DNA of 64,000 bases, taken from positions 13,416,678 through 13,480,677 of the forward strand of contig NC_089322.1 in assembly GCF_036669915.1 (NCBI RefSeq), written 5' to 3'. How positions within the stretch are numbered: the first letter of the stretch is position 1; each line of letters starts with the position of its first letter. The position numbers were made by a program, and so were the translations under genes. The notes beneath the pieces were generated by a model, which saw nothing but the letters and a program-made list of their open reading frames with translations, had not been told where the DNA came from and ran no database searches. This document shows positions 49,393 through 60,971 of this stretch, piece by piece. The DNA is from Pocillopora verrucosa (lineage: Eukaryota; Cnidaria; Anthozoa; Scleractinia; Pocilloporidae).

Positions 49393-52300
49393 TTACTGTT
49401 GAGGTAGCATCAAAGTTACTTTAGACACAAGTACATCAAAACTTCCTTGATCAGTAAAGCGCACTGAAAAATCATGGGAAAAAGGAAAACAAGGTAAGCT
49501 TGCCATGGGGATTTCATTAAGTTCTTGATCCCCATGTTCCCCTAAATCACCAATATTGTTATCAATCAAATTCACTTTCTTTAAGGTATTATTATATCTT
49601 TGGAGCTCATCAAATAACTGAGCACCAGCTGAATGGATATTGTTGTCAGAAACATACAGGCTGGCCAAGGTGGCATTTATCTTAAGAGCCTCACAAAGTG
49701 ATTGGGCTCCATTATCACCGATGACATTGGAACAAATGGCTAAAGTAGTCAGAGTAGCATTACTTTTAAGGGCCTCAGCAATAGACTCCGCTCCAGCAGT
49801 ACCAATGGCATTAGATGACAGATCCAGGTACTCCAAAGAGACATTATCTTTAAGAGCTTCAGAGACTTTGTTGGCTCCAGGGTCACCAATACTGTTCTGT
49901 GATAGCTTTAAGCAAGTCAATGAAGCATGCATTCGGATGGTCTTTGCAATAGACTCTGCACCTTTATCACCAATGGAATTACCAGACAGGTTCAGATGTG
50001 TTAGAGAGGTATTCACTCTGAGCCCTTCTGACAGAAGTTGGGCACCATGAGCACCAAGAGAATTCTTCGCCAAACTCAGAGATTTTAGTGTCCCGTTTAC
50101 TTTGAGGGCGTCAGAAAGTAAACGACCACAAGGTTCTTTGATGTTGTTCCTTGAGAGACTGAGAAGTTTTAGGGTTGTATTGACTTTAAGGCTCTCAGCT
50201 ATCAACTTTGCTCCACCAACACCAACCTTATTTCCTTTGAATTTAAGGTCTTTCAAAGTAGAGTTGACTCTCAAGATTTCTGTAATAGACTTAACACTGC
50301 GATGAGTTGTTTTGATATCTGACAGTGACAAAGAGGTTAGGCTGCTAGTATTAGTTTTGAGAACTTGCACGAGAGAAAGAACAGCAGCATCACTAATACC
50401 AGTTTTAGACAAATCTAGTGAACTTAGGGTTGTGTTGAGTTTCAGAGCCTCACATAGTGATATAACACTGGGATCACTAATGCCTGGGTTTTTACAAAGG
50501 CCCAAACTGTTTAAAGTGGTGTTGGTCCTTAAAACCTCTGCAAGTGCTGTGGCTCCTGCATCACCAACATCACTAAAATAAAGATTTAAGGAACTCACGC
50601 TTTCACTCATCTTCAAATAACCTGCCAAGATCCTGACTGCATCATCACCCCATGCATTTCCACTCAACAGTAAGTCATTTAGTGTTTTGTTAACCATTAG
50701 AGAATCAGCCAGTTGCTGCACACTATGTGCACTGACAAAACCATTTGCAATGATACCGACTGTAGCCAAACTTTTATTAATTTGAAGCATATTTGCCAGT
50801 GACTCAATATGCTGGTCTCCAAAAAATGGAAGAGTGGTAAATAAATGAGTTAATGTGCTGTTAACTTGAAGGGCTTCAACAAGCAACGTAATGGGAAATC
50901 TGTCGTCAAATATAACCAAGTACTGAAACTCTAGGTTTGTTCCCAACAAATTTATCATCTGGGATCGAAGCCTTGAAGTTTCTGTGGAGCATTCACTAAT
51001 GCATTTTAAAGCAAAAAACAGATAAAAACTTGGAAGCTTCAAGTTTTTTAAGAGATTGGTTTTCTTGATAATGATTTTCAAAATAGACAAGGCATCATTT
51101 TCACTTTTAAGGCTGAGAATACCAACTGTGAACAAAAGGACTGGTTCAAGAGACTTTAAGTTTCCTCTTTCATTTGCAAGCAGTCTCTCGAAGTCTGTTT
51201 CCCCTTTCAAAATTATGTCAGAGAGATAGAGACCAGCAAAGAATTCTTGAAAACTCTTGTGTGAAAATTGATAGCATGTATGGGATCTTCGTTTGCTGCT
51301 GTTAGACTGAACTGACAAAAATTCAAATAGAGGTGACTTTCTTGTAGTTGTAGCCGTAAATGCACCTTCTTCAATATGTATCTTATCTCCCTCCAAGGCC
51401 TCCAAGGCTATTCTTCCCAATTTTTCCAGCTCTTCCTTGTAAACCTCAGTTAGGTTGACATTACTGTGAGACAACCCTTGCTTTCGGCAAAAACGTTTAA
51501 GAATACATTCTGTAATTTCAAGATACAACTGAGTCTTGCTTAAAGGCAGACCACCTTCTAAATCTTCATAAAAAAGACACAGCATTGCTGTGAATAAGGG
51601 ATTGACAATCAGTTCTCCAAGTTCAATATTTTGTTCTATGTCCTTCAAAAGGTTTTGTCCCTGTGCCTCCAAGTCTTTGAAGTAGTGTTTGATGTAAGTG
51701 TGAGAATTTTGTGAAGCAAATCCTTGTATTTGAAACAAGGTGTCACAAAACTTGCTTATATTAACACTACCCTCTTCCCTGGATGTAATAATGATGTGAG
51801 ACTTTGATAACTCTCTGCTCTCAACAAGGTCAGAAAATATCTTCATAAGATTGGAAGGTGCTTCATCTAATCCGTCAAGTACCAAGAGAACTTGGGACTG
51901 ATTGGCATGAATGTACTTGAAGAAGTTCTCTCTTTCTTCCTCTTCAATATCTTTAGGAAGCAGCTGATCTTCTACAGCTTCCCAGATGTTGCCTGACATG
52001 TCATGGCATTTGAGCAGGAGAACCAATTTAATTTTTGGGAAAGAAGCATCTATTTCTTGTCCATTGGCCCAGTCATACACTACCTTTTGACAGTAGGTTG
52101 TCTTGCCCATTCCAGGTTCTCCCTCAATCAGAACAGTTCTGGGTTTGGAGCATCCGCTGTGAGGTTTGAAGACTCCAGTTATGCTGGTTACCTGTTCTAC
52201 TGCTGATCGTCTAGTTTTGTCTCGCCTGACAATGGTTGGCATGGTAAATATATCATTTAGCTCAAGGTCACACCAAGGAAATGGTGAAAGTTGCCCTTCA

Positions 52301-53456
52301 CGTGTCAAATAAAGTTGGCGAATTCTTTGTATAAGTTCAGTTGGTTCCTCAACATCTGAAATTAAAGCATTATTAGTGTTAGGTAAATAAAGGATTGATT
52401 TGATTTCAGAACAGTATTATTCTTCAATAAATGAAAACCGAATCTTAGATATTTGCATCTCTCTAAAAAGGAATTAAAGACTAAATGAGAATAAATGAGA
52501 GTTTATTTTTCTCAAAAAATGAAATAAGCTTGTAAATGATTAATGTGCCTTTCTGCTCTTCAATTTACTCTTTAGATAAGGAGAAAAGGAAAGGGCAGAG
52601 GAACTGAAGGGGGAGGAGAAAAAGAAAGCTCTGAAAATAGGGTTGGTGGTTCTTTCAATTCCTTCTTAAGTTTGTTTATGGTTTCTTCTGGTTTCTTATC
52701 CTCGTTGACCTCCATCATCAATTATGTTTTCCCTAATCCCTGTCTTCACATCACCTTGCTGCTGACAAATTTACCTTCTGGTTGTGTTTTGCTTGTTGAT
52801 GCTTTCATCAGTTCTTCAAGTTTCCGATCAATTTCATCCAGTTTGTCTTTCGTGTTATCATCATCTCTTTTCCATTCCTTTAAAAGTTCTCTGTAGTGTT
52901 CCTCAAATACAGGGTCCATGCACTCATTTTTAAGATCATCAATTTCCACTCCATAAGCAGGTCCTCCAAGTCTCACTAAAGCATCTTTGATGTCTTGCCA
53001 ATACACATTGAATGTAGAATCATCCACAGAAGCCTTCTCAGCATGGCCATACACTGTATTTCTAAAGTATTTCACCCGGGCAATGTCAGCCTCTGTGCTC
53101 ATATCTGTGGCAGTGGGAAGTGCATCCCATCCAGTGGCTGGTGGACTTAAGCTACAAATGTTCCTTAGCAGGACTGTCAGAAGAGTTATGTCAAAATTTT
53201 TTGATGATACTGAGGCACGTATTGCAGGGTATAACTTTCCCCATTGTGTTGGATTTAAGACTTTTTTCTTTTGCAGTTGCTGAAGTTTGGTGTGATGTGT
53301 CATCAAGTGTTTGTGAAGATCGCTTGGGGGATTAATCTTATCAAATGTGTCCCGTAGCACACAAGATCCCACATCAATCAGGAGACGACAAAGTCTTGCA
53401 TAATTGGTGGTTTCTTTAGTAGAGGAAAATGACACTGAAGCAGCAGCTGTGGCCAT
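49393..53456 (-). CDS. HEPN-NACHT-LRR receptor (NLR-like, DZIP3-type HEPN)
   Basis: Two exons, 52775-53456 and 49393-52355, give 1214 residues. The split Asp codon joins QPE to [18 protein letters not shown] in phase. The start at [10 protein letters not shown] is chosen because a splice acceptor (TTTATGTCAG) sits 7 bp upstream of it. About 15-190 is a DZIP3-type HEPN domain with RNTVYGH (Arg132, His138), an R-x5-H motif. About 195-227 is a charged coiled-coil-like linker. The NACHT domain has Walker [10 protein letters not shown] (306-314), Walker [13 protein letters not shown] (386-397) and a sensor IIITSREE. Residues about 720-1170 are some 14 ribonuclease-inhibitor-type leucine-rich repeats ([39 protein letters not shown] and so on). 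Expected to be a cytosolic innate-immune sensor that oligomerises on ligand binding; the ligand is unknown. The second exon has no intron across NACHT and all LRRs. Confidence 0.93.
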
Positions 53457-53621
53457 TGTCTTCCTGACATAAACAAATGAGTAAAGCCATGCATTTAAGA
53501 GGTTCTGGTTCATATATTTAATATAAACTGATTCATCTCACTTGCTTATGGTTGGAGAGGGAGGGGATAAACAAAATTATTTACATTGAAAACCTTTATT
53601 TTTAAGTCAAAATAAAGGAAA

Positions 53622-54565
53622 GAGTCTGTCCAGAGGACTGGGCAATCATGGCACATGCCATCCCACTGATTTCTTTCACACTTTCACAGTTCATGAGGGT
53701 CAATAAGTTATTCAAGAATCAAGAGTGGTTCAGGCTCCCAGCTTATCCCAGGGGTATTAGAGCCTCCACATCAAATCCCTGAGGTAAAATGCTAAAATTA
53801 GCTCAAAGAATGCACTTCTACCAAATCTCTCTCACACTAACAGAATGCCATGAATTTTATCAAGTTCAATGGTTGTTTTACCCTTAAGAAAACAATTCCT
53901 TAAAGTTAGGGTAATTTGATATAACTTGTGCCAATTTAGAGCAGTTAATCATTAACTGTGTCACCCAACTATTCCAAAAAAAAAAAATTAGGCTTTTTTA
54001 ATAGCAATTATCTCAAATGGGCAACATTATATGTCAACAAACATACCATCACAGGAAAGACCTATCTTAACACTATGTTTGTGAACAAAAACATTTTTGG
54101 ACTCTGTAAAAGATTTGTGATCACGTCCCTCTGAAATACATGACCTCTAATGTTGATTGATGCAATTTTTTGTCATAAGCTGATGTTTATTCACTCGATT
54201 TCAATCCAAGAATGGGATTGCCAATACTTCTTTTAGTGATACTAATGCCTAAAAACAACAGATGTATAGCTGCAAAGCTAAGGAGTCACTTAACATAGAA
54301 ATTCTGCGATGCTGACACAGTCTATTAGAAAAAATGGTTCATAAACATATGTATAGATCATACATTAAAAATTGCAGTGTTGGGTAATAGATGTCAGCAG
54401 TTGACAGTGATGTTTGCCAAATGTAATTTACTCAAATGAAACGCTTTATATACCTAATATAATTTAACTCAGTGCATCATATAATTATATATTTTTTTTG
54501 GTGGGAAGCTTTAGAGAAGACTCCAAATTTTACAAATATTATAGGAAAGTTGTTCCTGTCACATT
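53622..54565. repeat. Left arm of a 0.93-kb inverted repeat
   Basis: Reverse-complement partner of 55195-56130. Landmarks are GAGTCTGTCCAGAGGACTGGG at the outer end, TCTCACACTAACAGAATGC, TAAGGAGTCACTTA, ATGGTTCATAAACATATG and GAGAAGACTCCA near the inner end. The arms differ at scattered bases and small indels, by eye about 10-20 percent. Confidence 0.85.
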
Positions 54566-55194
54566 TAACGGCCCTGCGTGCACAATCTCAAAGAAAACTG
54601 TAGTAACAGCTGCGACATGGGCAGGTCCTGGAAAAGCCATTCAGGTCCTGCACTTACACAGCTTTGCAGCGAAAATGTATGGGAAAAATGAAAATAATTA
54701 AAAAGAAAGGTCACGTTTTTCGTAGAATTATGTGTCTTTATGGCTGTAACTTGAGAAAACAAGGGATAAATTTGTATTATAGAATCATTTCCTGTTTTTT
54801 TTTTTTTGAAGTTTTTGCATGAAACAAAATTTTGAAATTTTCAACACTTAGTGGTCATATTAATAAAATGCCTATTGACTGAATTTGTTTGAGCCAGATG
54901 GGAAGATTACTGGCACTTGGTCATGGCACAAGGACATTGCTGTGCTCGGTTCATATGTCATGGAATCATTGGCTTCAGCATGGGTAAAAGAAGCATTTTT
55001 TAATTTATAATTTATAATTAAGACCCTTTATTTTTTAAAACAACACTTTCAAAAACCTCTTCTTGCCCTATTCTAATGGGAATCTTGATAGATCTTTTAC
55101 ATCTTACAAGCCAATGTCAATCATCAAAGCTCAGTTTTTTTTTTTTGCTTTTTTCGTCATTGTTGTTGTTTTTTAAAATTAAAGTAAGGTTAAT
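54566..55194. mobile_element. Loop of the large inverted repeat, possible exon relic
   Basis: About 0.63 kb between the arms. At 54894-54990 the plus frame reads FEPDGKITGTWSWHKDIAV and LGSYVMESLASAW, followed by GTAAAAG, which looks like coding sequence with a donor site, but no family is recognised. With the arms, the whole (53622-56130) resembles a fold-back element of about 2.5 kb. Confidence 0.45.
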
Positions 55195-56130
55195 TGTATC
55201 AGAAACAACTGTCCCATAATGTGCCTAAAATTGAATGGAGTCTTCTCCAAAATTTCCGACAAAAAAATATATGGCACATGGAGTAAAATTGTAATAAGTA
55301 TATAAAGTGTTCATTTGTGTAAATGACATTTGGCAAATGCTGCTGTCAACAGCTGATGTCCATTACTTAACTCCGCAATGTTTAATGTATGATCTATACA
55401 TATGTTTATGAACCATTTTTTCTAATAGATTGTGTCAGCATCACAGAATTTCTATGATAAGTGACTCCTTAGCTCAGCAGCTATACATCTGTTATTTTTA
55501 GACATTAGTACTAGAAAAACTAGCATCGATGATCCCATTCTCAAATTGAAATTGAGTGAATAAACATAAGTTTATGACAAAAAATTGCATAAATTAATAG
55601 AGGTCATGTACTTCAGAAGGACATGATCATAAATCTTTTACAGAAGTCAAAAATGTTTTCATCCACAAACACAGTGTTAAGATAAGTCTTTCCTGTGATG
55701 GCATGTTTGTCAATATAAAATGTTGTCCATTGGATATATCTGCAATTAAAAAACCCCTAATTTTTTCTTTTCTGGAATAGTTGGGTGACACAGTTAATGA
55801 TAAACTGCTCTAAATTGGCAGAAGTTGTATCAAATTACCTAAACTTTGAGGAATTGTTTCCTTAAAGGTCAAACAACCATTGGACGTAATAAGTTTAAAT
55901 CAATTGCATTCTGTTAGTGTGAGAGAGATTTGGTAGAAGTGCATTTTTCGAGCTAATTTTAGCCTTTTAACCCAGGCATTTGATGTGGAGGATACCCCAA
56001 GGATTAGTCAGGAGCCTGAACTACTTTGGATTCTTGAATAACTTAGTGACCCTTATAGACTCTGAAAGTTTGAAAGATATTGGTGAGATGGTATGTGATA
56101 CGCCTGCCCAGTCCTCTTGTGGACAGACTC
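55195..56130. repeat. Right arm of a 0.93-kb inverted repeat
   Basis: Inverse of 53622-54565. It ends GGACTGGGC-complement then GTGGACAGACTC, after which an F1 element begins at once. Confidence 0.85.
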
Positions 56131-56136
56131 TAAACC

Positions 56137-56340
56137 CTTAACTACCAAGATCTAATAAGTAATTCTCCTTACTGTCTGCCATACAATTCTTCTAATGTTA
56201 CTTCTGAGAATTTGGTATTGGATCAACTAATAATCTCCTGATTGATACTTTCTTAGTTCTCATCACTTTTCTTCTTGATTTTGTATTGATATTGTAAAGA
56301 GAAATTCTGTCTTGGTCACTCATGGGAGTTAAAGGGTTAA
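56137..56340. mobile_element. Short inverted-repeat element, family F1 (MITE-like)
   Basis: The most complete F1 copy. It begins AACCCTTAACTACCAAGATC and ends CATGGGAGTTAAAGGGTTAA. The interior has ACTTCTGAGAATTTGG, GGATCAACTAATAATCTCC and TATTGATATTGTAAAGAG. Inverted relative to the 9.4 kb copy. Confidence 0.7.
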
Positions 56341-56667
56341 AGCTTCAAAGGTTGTGGGGTCATGTACACTACTGAACCAAAATATATTACTTGAAGTATA
56401 CACATATAACATACAAAATACAGAGCTAAGAACAAAGAGTTCATTTAGGAAATTAAAATATTAATAATCTAATGTGTGCTCGAAATACTTAAGTTGAAAA
56501 TTTGAGGAACGGTAGCTATAAACTGCATTCCATTTAACTCTGTTGGACTGGAAAATCGATCTTAAGAAAGTTAAAAAATACAAACCTGCTCTATCACAAA
56601 CAGAAGGATCAGCTCAGCGAATCATAGCAGTAAATCTGAAAGAGAACGTATATGCAATTCGGTCAGT

Positions 56668-56760
56668 GTAAAACGCAGACTGCAGACCGGGGGTAAAATG
56701 CAGACTGAGAGTAAAATACAGACTGAAGACTGCAGACCAGGGGTAAAATGCAGACTCGGT
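56668..56760. repeat. Short tandem repeat of GTAAAATGCAGACTG units
   Basis: About four imperfect repeats of GGGTAAAATGCAGACTG, alternating with GAAGACTGCAGACC-type units. Confidence 0.75.
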
Positions 56761-57954
56761 TATTTAGTTGAAATATTTATGAACATTTCTCCAAATGATT
56801 AACCTTAATAGGAACTTGAGACTTCTACTTGCTCTTAATTTGTTTTAATTTTAAGGAAGACTCAGCCATTTTTCAAATGCATAAAAACACGTCACAGCAA
56901 AACTAAATTTCTTAAGCATCACTCGTCGGCCAACAAGAAACACGACATAAGGTAAGTTGACCATGATAGCCGCAGATTTACCTTGGGTTAATACTGAAGT
57001 GAAACACCGAGCGGAATAAGAAAGACAAACATCTGGGGATATTGTTTGGAGGTGTTTGATCAGACCCCTTGTTTGCGTTAAATTTAAAGAACTTGCACGC
57101 CTAACTAACGCAAAACAAAGGTACCAGAAACAGGTTTTTATTGTCCAAGAAATCGAAATTGCCGATGTGTGATGAAAGTCTATCGTTATTACTTTCAAGG
57201 CTGAGCAAAGTATAAATGAGCTACATAACCTAATGTTGATCAGTAGAACTGTTTATTCCTTAACAAACAAAATGTATTTGGCTGGCCGTGAACTGCATAT
57301 TCTATCGTTCTCACCTTAAAAACAATATGTTAACGCCTAAACCATCTTTTCACTTCTCAGTGAAGTTCGAAACATCAATCGCCATAACGATTATTGCAAG
57401 CCTCTCACGACTTACGCGGCCTCAATCCCAGCTCTTCCTTCAAGTTTTTTCCGGGGAAGCGAGTTGTTTTAGAAACGAATCTGCACTTTACACTTAATCT
57501 ACAGTCTTAGTCTGCATGACCGACATGCAATTTGGCCTCACTCTTTAAATAAGTTAGGAACGTTCCCATGACGTCATTGTCTGGTGCCGCTGCGGAAAGT
57601 GGCTCTTGTCACGTTTTCCTCAGCGGTCACGCGAAGTTTTCGATGGTCACAGCGGCCCATCTCAGCCAGTTTTTATCTCTTCTTCCATTCCACATAAACA
57701 AAGCGGGGAACTTCTGGTCCTTTTTAAGCTCTCTCTATTTTCTTATTGTCTCAAACACGATCGACCGCATCGATAAGATGAAGCAATGAGGAAAAACACT
57801 GGCAATGTTCGTGAGAAACCTGACCGACGGAAGAAAAAAGGAAAAGTCTTACAATGTCAAGTGCGATTTCTTTGTCACGCGATATTCAATTTTAGTAATA
57901 ATTCTTACTGGTGGTATGCGAAACACGTGTCACATATTAACTCTGTCATATATG

Positions 57955-58180
57955 AGGCTCTGTGGCCTAGTGGTAAACCATCGGAGAGCGGGAGCGGAAG
58001 GTCTGAGGTTCGCTTCCCTTATGGGGACCCATAATTTTTTATCTTTTTCCACGCTCGTGACATGACGAAAAATAAAACCAGCTTTCTTCAGTGGTGGTTC
58101 TGTCACTTCACAACATGTCACAATAGCGCGCGCACACACAACTTCTGAACCACATTTATAGCAAAATAAACTAAACATAG
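57955..58180 (+). mobile_element. tRNA-related SINE-like element
   Basis: Has an A-box-like TGGCCTAGTGG (57963-57973) and a B-box-like GAGGTTCGCTTCC about 36 bp further on, the spacing of a tRNA-type pol III promoter. It is followed by a T-rich stretch and an unrelated body. Cloverleaf arms do not close properly, so it is called a SINE rather than a tRNA gene. Confidence 0.5.
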
Positions 58181-58378
58181 TGTACTTAACAAAAATGTTA
58201 CATGCACAGTATAGTTGCTTTTATTTTAATAGTTTTATCTTGAGGTTCATCTGCAAACAAAAAATGTGCGGTCATCTTTCTCAACACAGTTAATGGTATA
58301 GTGGGCATTACGGTTTTGTCCAACTCTTATCAATATTATTAATAAATGTAAATAACATTGCATTTTTCATTTTTAGGT

Positions 58379-58488
58379 AGCTTCAAAACCTTTAAGTGAA
58401 ACTTGTGGCATTGATCTGAAAGTTAAGTTTCTTAGCAATGTATTAACTGCTGTGATGAAAAAGTACAAAAGCAAAAATGACAAGGTGA
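58379..58488 (+). CDS. Candidate isolated exon, unknown product
   Basis: An AG acceptor (TTTTTAG) opens VASKPLSETCGIDLKVKFLS and NVLTAVMKKYKSKNDK, closed by an AAG/GTGAGG donor. It has coding character but no recognised domain, and no neighbouring exon could be joined. Low confidence; it may be a relic. Confidence 0.25.
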
Positions 58489-58894
58489 GGTCTATAGTGT
58501 TCAAAAGATAACATTGTTAAAGCTGAAGGAGTGCCAGGCTAAAGGCAAGGGTATGGTACCCTGATGATATAAGTTTTAGTTTGTTGATGCTTTTGGGAAT
58601 AAAGAAATGTTTCTTACGTCTTCAAAAGAATGAAACCAGCTCTTTTCCTCTTGTTAAAACAAAATCAAAACCTACCTCAGACTTTACAGAGTTTTCTTTC
58701 TCTCAGACCCAAAATAATACTGAGATGCACGCAAACATTTTTCAGAACTTGTTGTCTTAACTTGCCAAGTGTGTCTGTCCTCAAAATCTTCTTTTTGTTT
58801 CCTAGGTATTTTTTTACAAAGTGAACTATGTAACAGGTTGTGTCAGACTCCATGAATGACACTTTGATCATATCTGGGTAACAACCCTTGCGAA

Positions 58895-59155
58895 CTGAAT
58901 TCCCAGTTTTCTGGGAATTCCTAGGAATTCTCAAAAATTCCCAATTATGCAAATGACCCTTGCAAACCGAATTCCCAGTTTTCTGGGAATTTCTGGGAAT
59001 TCCTAGGAATTCTCAAAAATTCCCAACTATGCAAATTAACTCTGATTTAAAAAGCTTGGAATTACTGGGAATTTCTGGGAAAGGAAGACTCCAGTTTTGT
59101 GAGGACTTGGAATCCCTAGGAATTCCTAGGAATTCTCAGCTTTATTTGAGGTAAT
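58895..59155. repeat. Array of GGAATTCCTAGGAATTC-type units, left
   Basis: Interrupted runs of about 10-nt units (GGAATTCCTA, GGAATTTCTG, AAAATTCCCA) with near-repeated blocks CGAATTCCCAGTTTTCTGGG and ATTCCCAATTATGCAAAT. The same family forms a larger array at 62165-62615. Confidence 0.8.
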
Positions 59156-59736
59156 TTTAATACCCTGAGGTCCACATAAATTCTAAGAAATTCTCAATAC
59201 CTTGAATGTGAAGGTTTTAAGAAAAAGAGTAATTTCAGAGGCTTAAAACTTTGGCTCAATAAAAGGTATGCTATACAAAACTTACCAAGAGATATACATA
59301 CATGTACATGTTTATAACTTAAAGATCATGAAATTTATTACTCAAACTAAGTTTTAGTAAATCTTGACATTAATATGGATTTTCTCATGAACCAGCTGTC
59401 AGTTATGTTAAATGGAAATTGCCAACTTCCACAATAATTAACAATAATTACATTGTTATCTTACTTCCCTAACCTACATTACTGGTTGCCTTTGTTAGAA
59501 AACCTTGGAACAGTCAAGCTCAGTTGCCTCAAACGCTGTCAGAGACTTTTTGTTGACAATACTTTTAGTAGAAATTTCATGCCTTAGACAAACAAATTCA
59601 ACACCTAATTAATCTTTCTTTTTTCATGATTGTTGTTGCTGCTTTTTTTTTTTCAGTTTTTTGCTCTATTTTCATGACTAATTGCTGTAATTTGTTTTGC
59701 TGTTTTTATTCTTACAAAACATTTTTGTAAGAAAAG

Positions 59737-59914
59737 GGGAACATTGACTACCTCTGTCCTGTCTGCATGCCAAATGTTTGCAAAGTGTGTGGATGATCCA
59801 CAAGTATTGGAACTCTTACAAAAATGTTTTGTATATGTTCCAATACTTGTGGATCATCCACACACTTTGCAAACATTTGGGCATGCAGACAAGACAAAGG
59901 TAGTCAATGTTCCC
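59737..59914. repeat. 77-bp-arm near-perfect palindrome
   Basis: Arms 59737-59813 and 59837-59914 are reverse complements with two substitutions and one 1-base indel. The loop (TACAAAAATGTTTTG) is itself symmetrical and resembles the flank at 59711-59732 (CTTACAAAACATTTTTGTAA). The open frame across it is a by-product. Confidence 0.88.
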
Positions 59915-60219
59915 TTAGAGGAAAAACACCTTTTATATGACGTCTTCAATTTACTTTATTTGAAACTCTGATCTGAAAATATTTGTCAACAAGACTTGTT
60001 AGTAGTGAGAAGTACCAACCAAGTTTCCTTTCATAACTTAATTTCTTAAATGTCCCAATCACTGGATCTCCCAAAAAAATATTACATCTTTTTATTTTTG
60101 GTGCAAATTACAAGTCCTTCTTTATATAAAAATGAAAAGTGATAGTCACACTTCAATAATAACAGCTCTTAAGTTTACTTGTTGTTCTTCTCTGTCTGTC
60201 AGCTATCAACAAGATTGTT

Positions 60220-60735
60220 TTATACTTCGGGCAGTGCATAACTATTTGTGGACCAGAGTTCCAACGCACCTCTGTAATTGCATATAGCTACTCCTGTCTC
60301 TTGTACAAATGTTTCTCCTTTGTGAGACGCACTCTACTCTGTTGTCAATACTGCTTTAAGTTCATTGGAAACGACTGACTGAGGAATCGAGATGGCGGTG
60401 TTGGAACGTGTTGCTGAACGCTTGCTACGGTCAAGCTTTGTAGATTTAGGTACTGGTACACTGGGATCATCTATGTATCTCTTATACTTCCGAATGTGGT
60501 ATCCTTCTTTTATAAGTATGAGGGTAAAAGACGATTTGTAGTCGCATTCAAAACTGTGATTGGCTTGTGTTATTTCTCACCTTGGCCATTAACACAACTC
60601 AAGTGAGTTTCGAGTCTTTGTTTCCTCGACAACTTTCGGCCACAAATCGTGCATTTGTAATACGATCGATTCTTTTCGATTATTTCTACATAGAGTGAGC
60701 TCACATCTTTATTTGTATCACCAAGCTATCCCTCT
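60220..60735 (-). pseudogene. Zinc-finger-like coding relic
   Basis: The minus strand at 60573-60735 reads GDTNKDVSSLYVEIIEK and then YYKCTICGRKLSRKQRLETH, a C-x2-C-x12-H zinc-finger-like core followed by LSCVNG. A second stretch at 60220-60553 reads FECDYKSSFTLILIKEGYH, later DDPSVPVPKSTKLDRSKRS and GETFVQETGVAICNYRG. It has an in-frame TAG at 60334-60336, and its phase does not match the AG/GTGAGA donor of the first piece. The stop and phase clash suggest decay, but the protein-like runs are long for chance. Family unassigned. Confidence 0.4.
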
Positions 60736-60971
60736 TCTAGAAGCAGAGAACCGGTCGGAGAAGTCAGAATAAAGTTAGGCGCTTCTCTTAACACTGCAAT
60801 CGGCAAGCCAGCGGATTCACTTTGCTAGCCAATTACAAGTCCTAAAAGATCCACGTGATCATGCCCGTGATCGGAAACAAAGAAGACTCCATTTGGCGCT
60901 CATCTTTGAATGTACTTTGGATCGGTTGATCGCTTTTCTCAACTGTTTTGCTTAATATAACATTTCTAAAG

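Larger units (their letters stand above)
56341..58378. other. Region without a recognised gene
   Basis: Holds the CAGACTGCAGAC tandem repeat (56668-56760) and the SINE-like element at 57955-58180. Several modest open frames (for example 56851-57198 minus, 57568-57789 plus) have no domain signal. Confidence 0.4.

Noticed and set aside
49640..50581. Plus-strand ORFs across the LRR region
   Set aside because: Antisense shadows whose repeated words only mirror the leucine-rich repeats.
56851..57198. 115-codon minus-strand ORF
   Set aside because: No domain, no splice context, and no recognisable homologue.
57955..58030. A true tRNA gene
   Set aside because: A and B boxes are present but stems do not pair; read as a SINE head.
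58960..59154. 64-codon ORF with LGIPRNSQ repeats
   Set aside because: Translation of the GGAATTCCTA array; appears on both strands.
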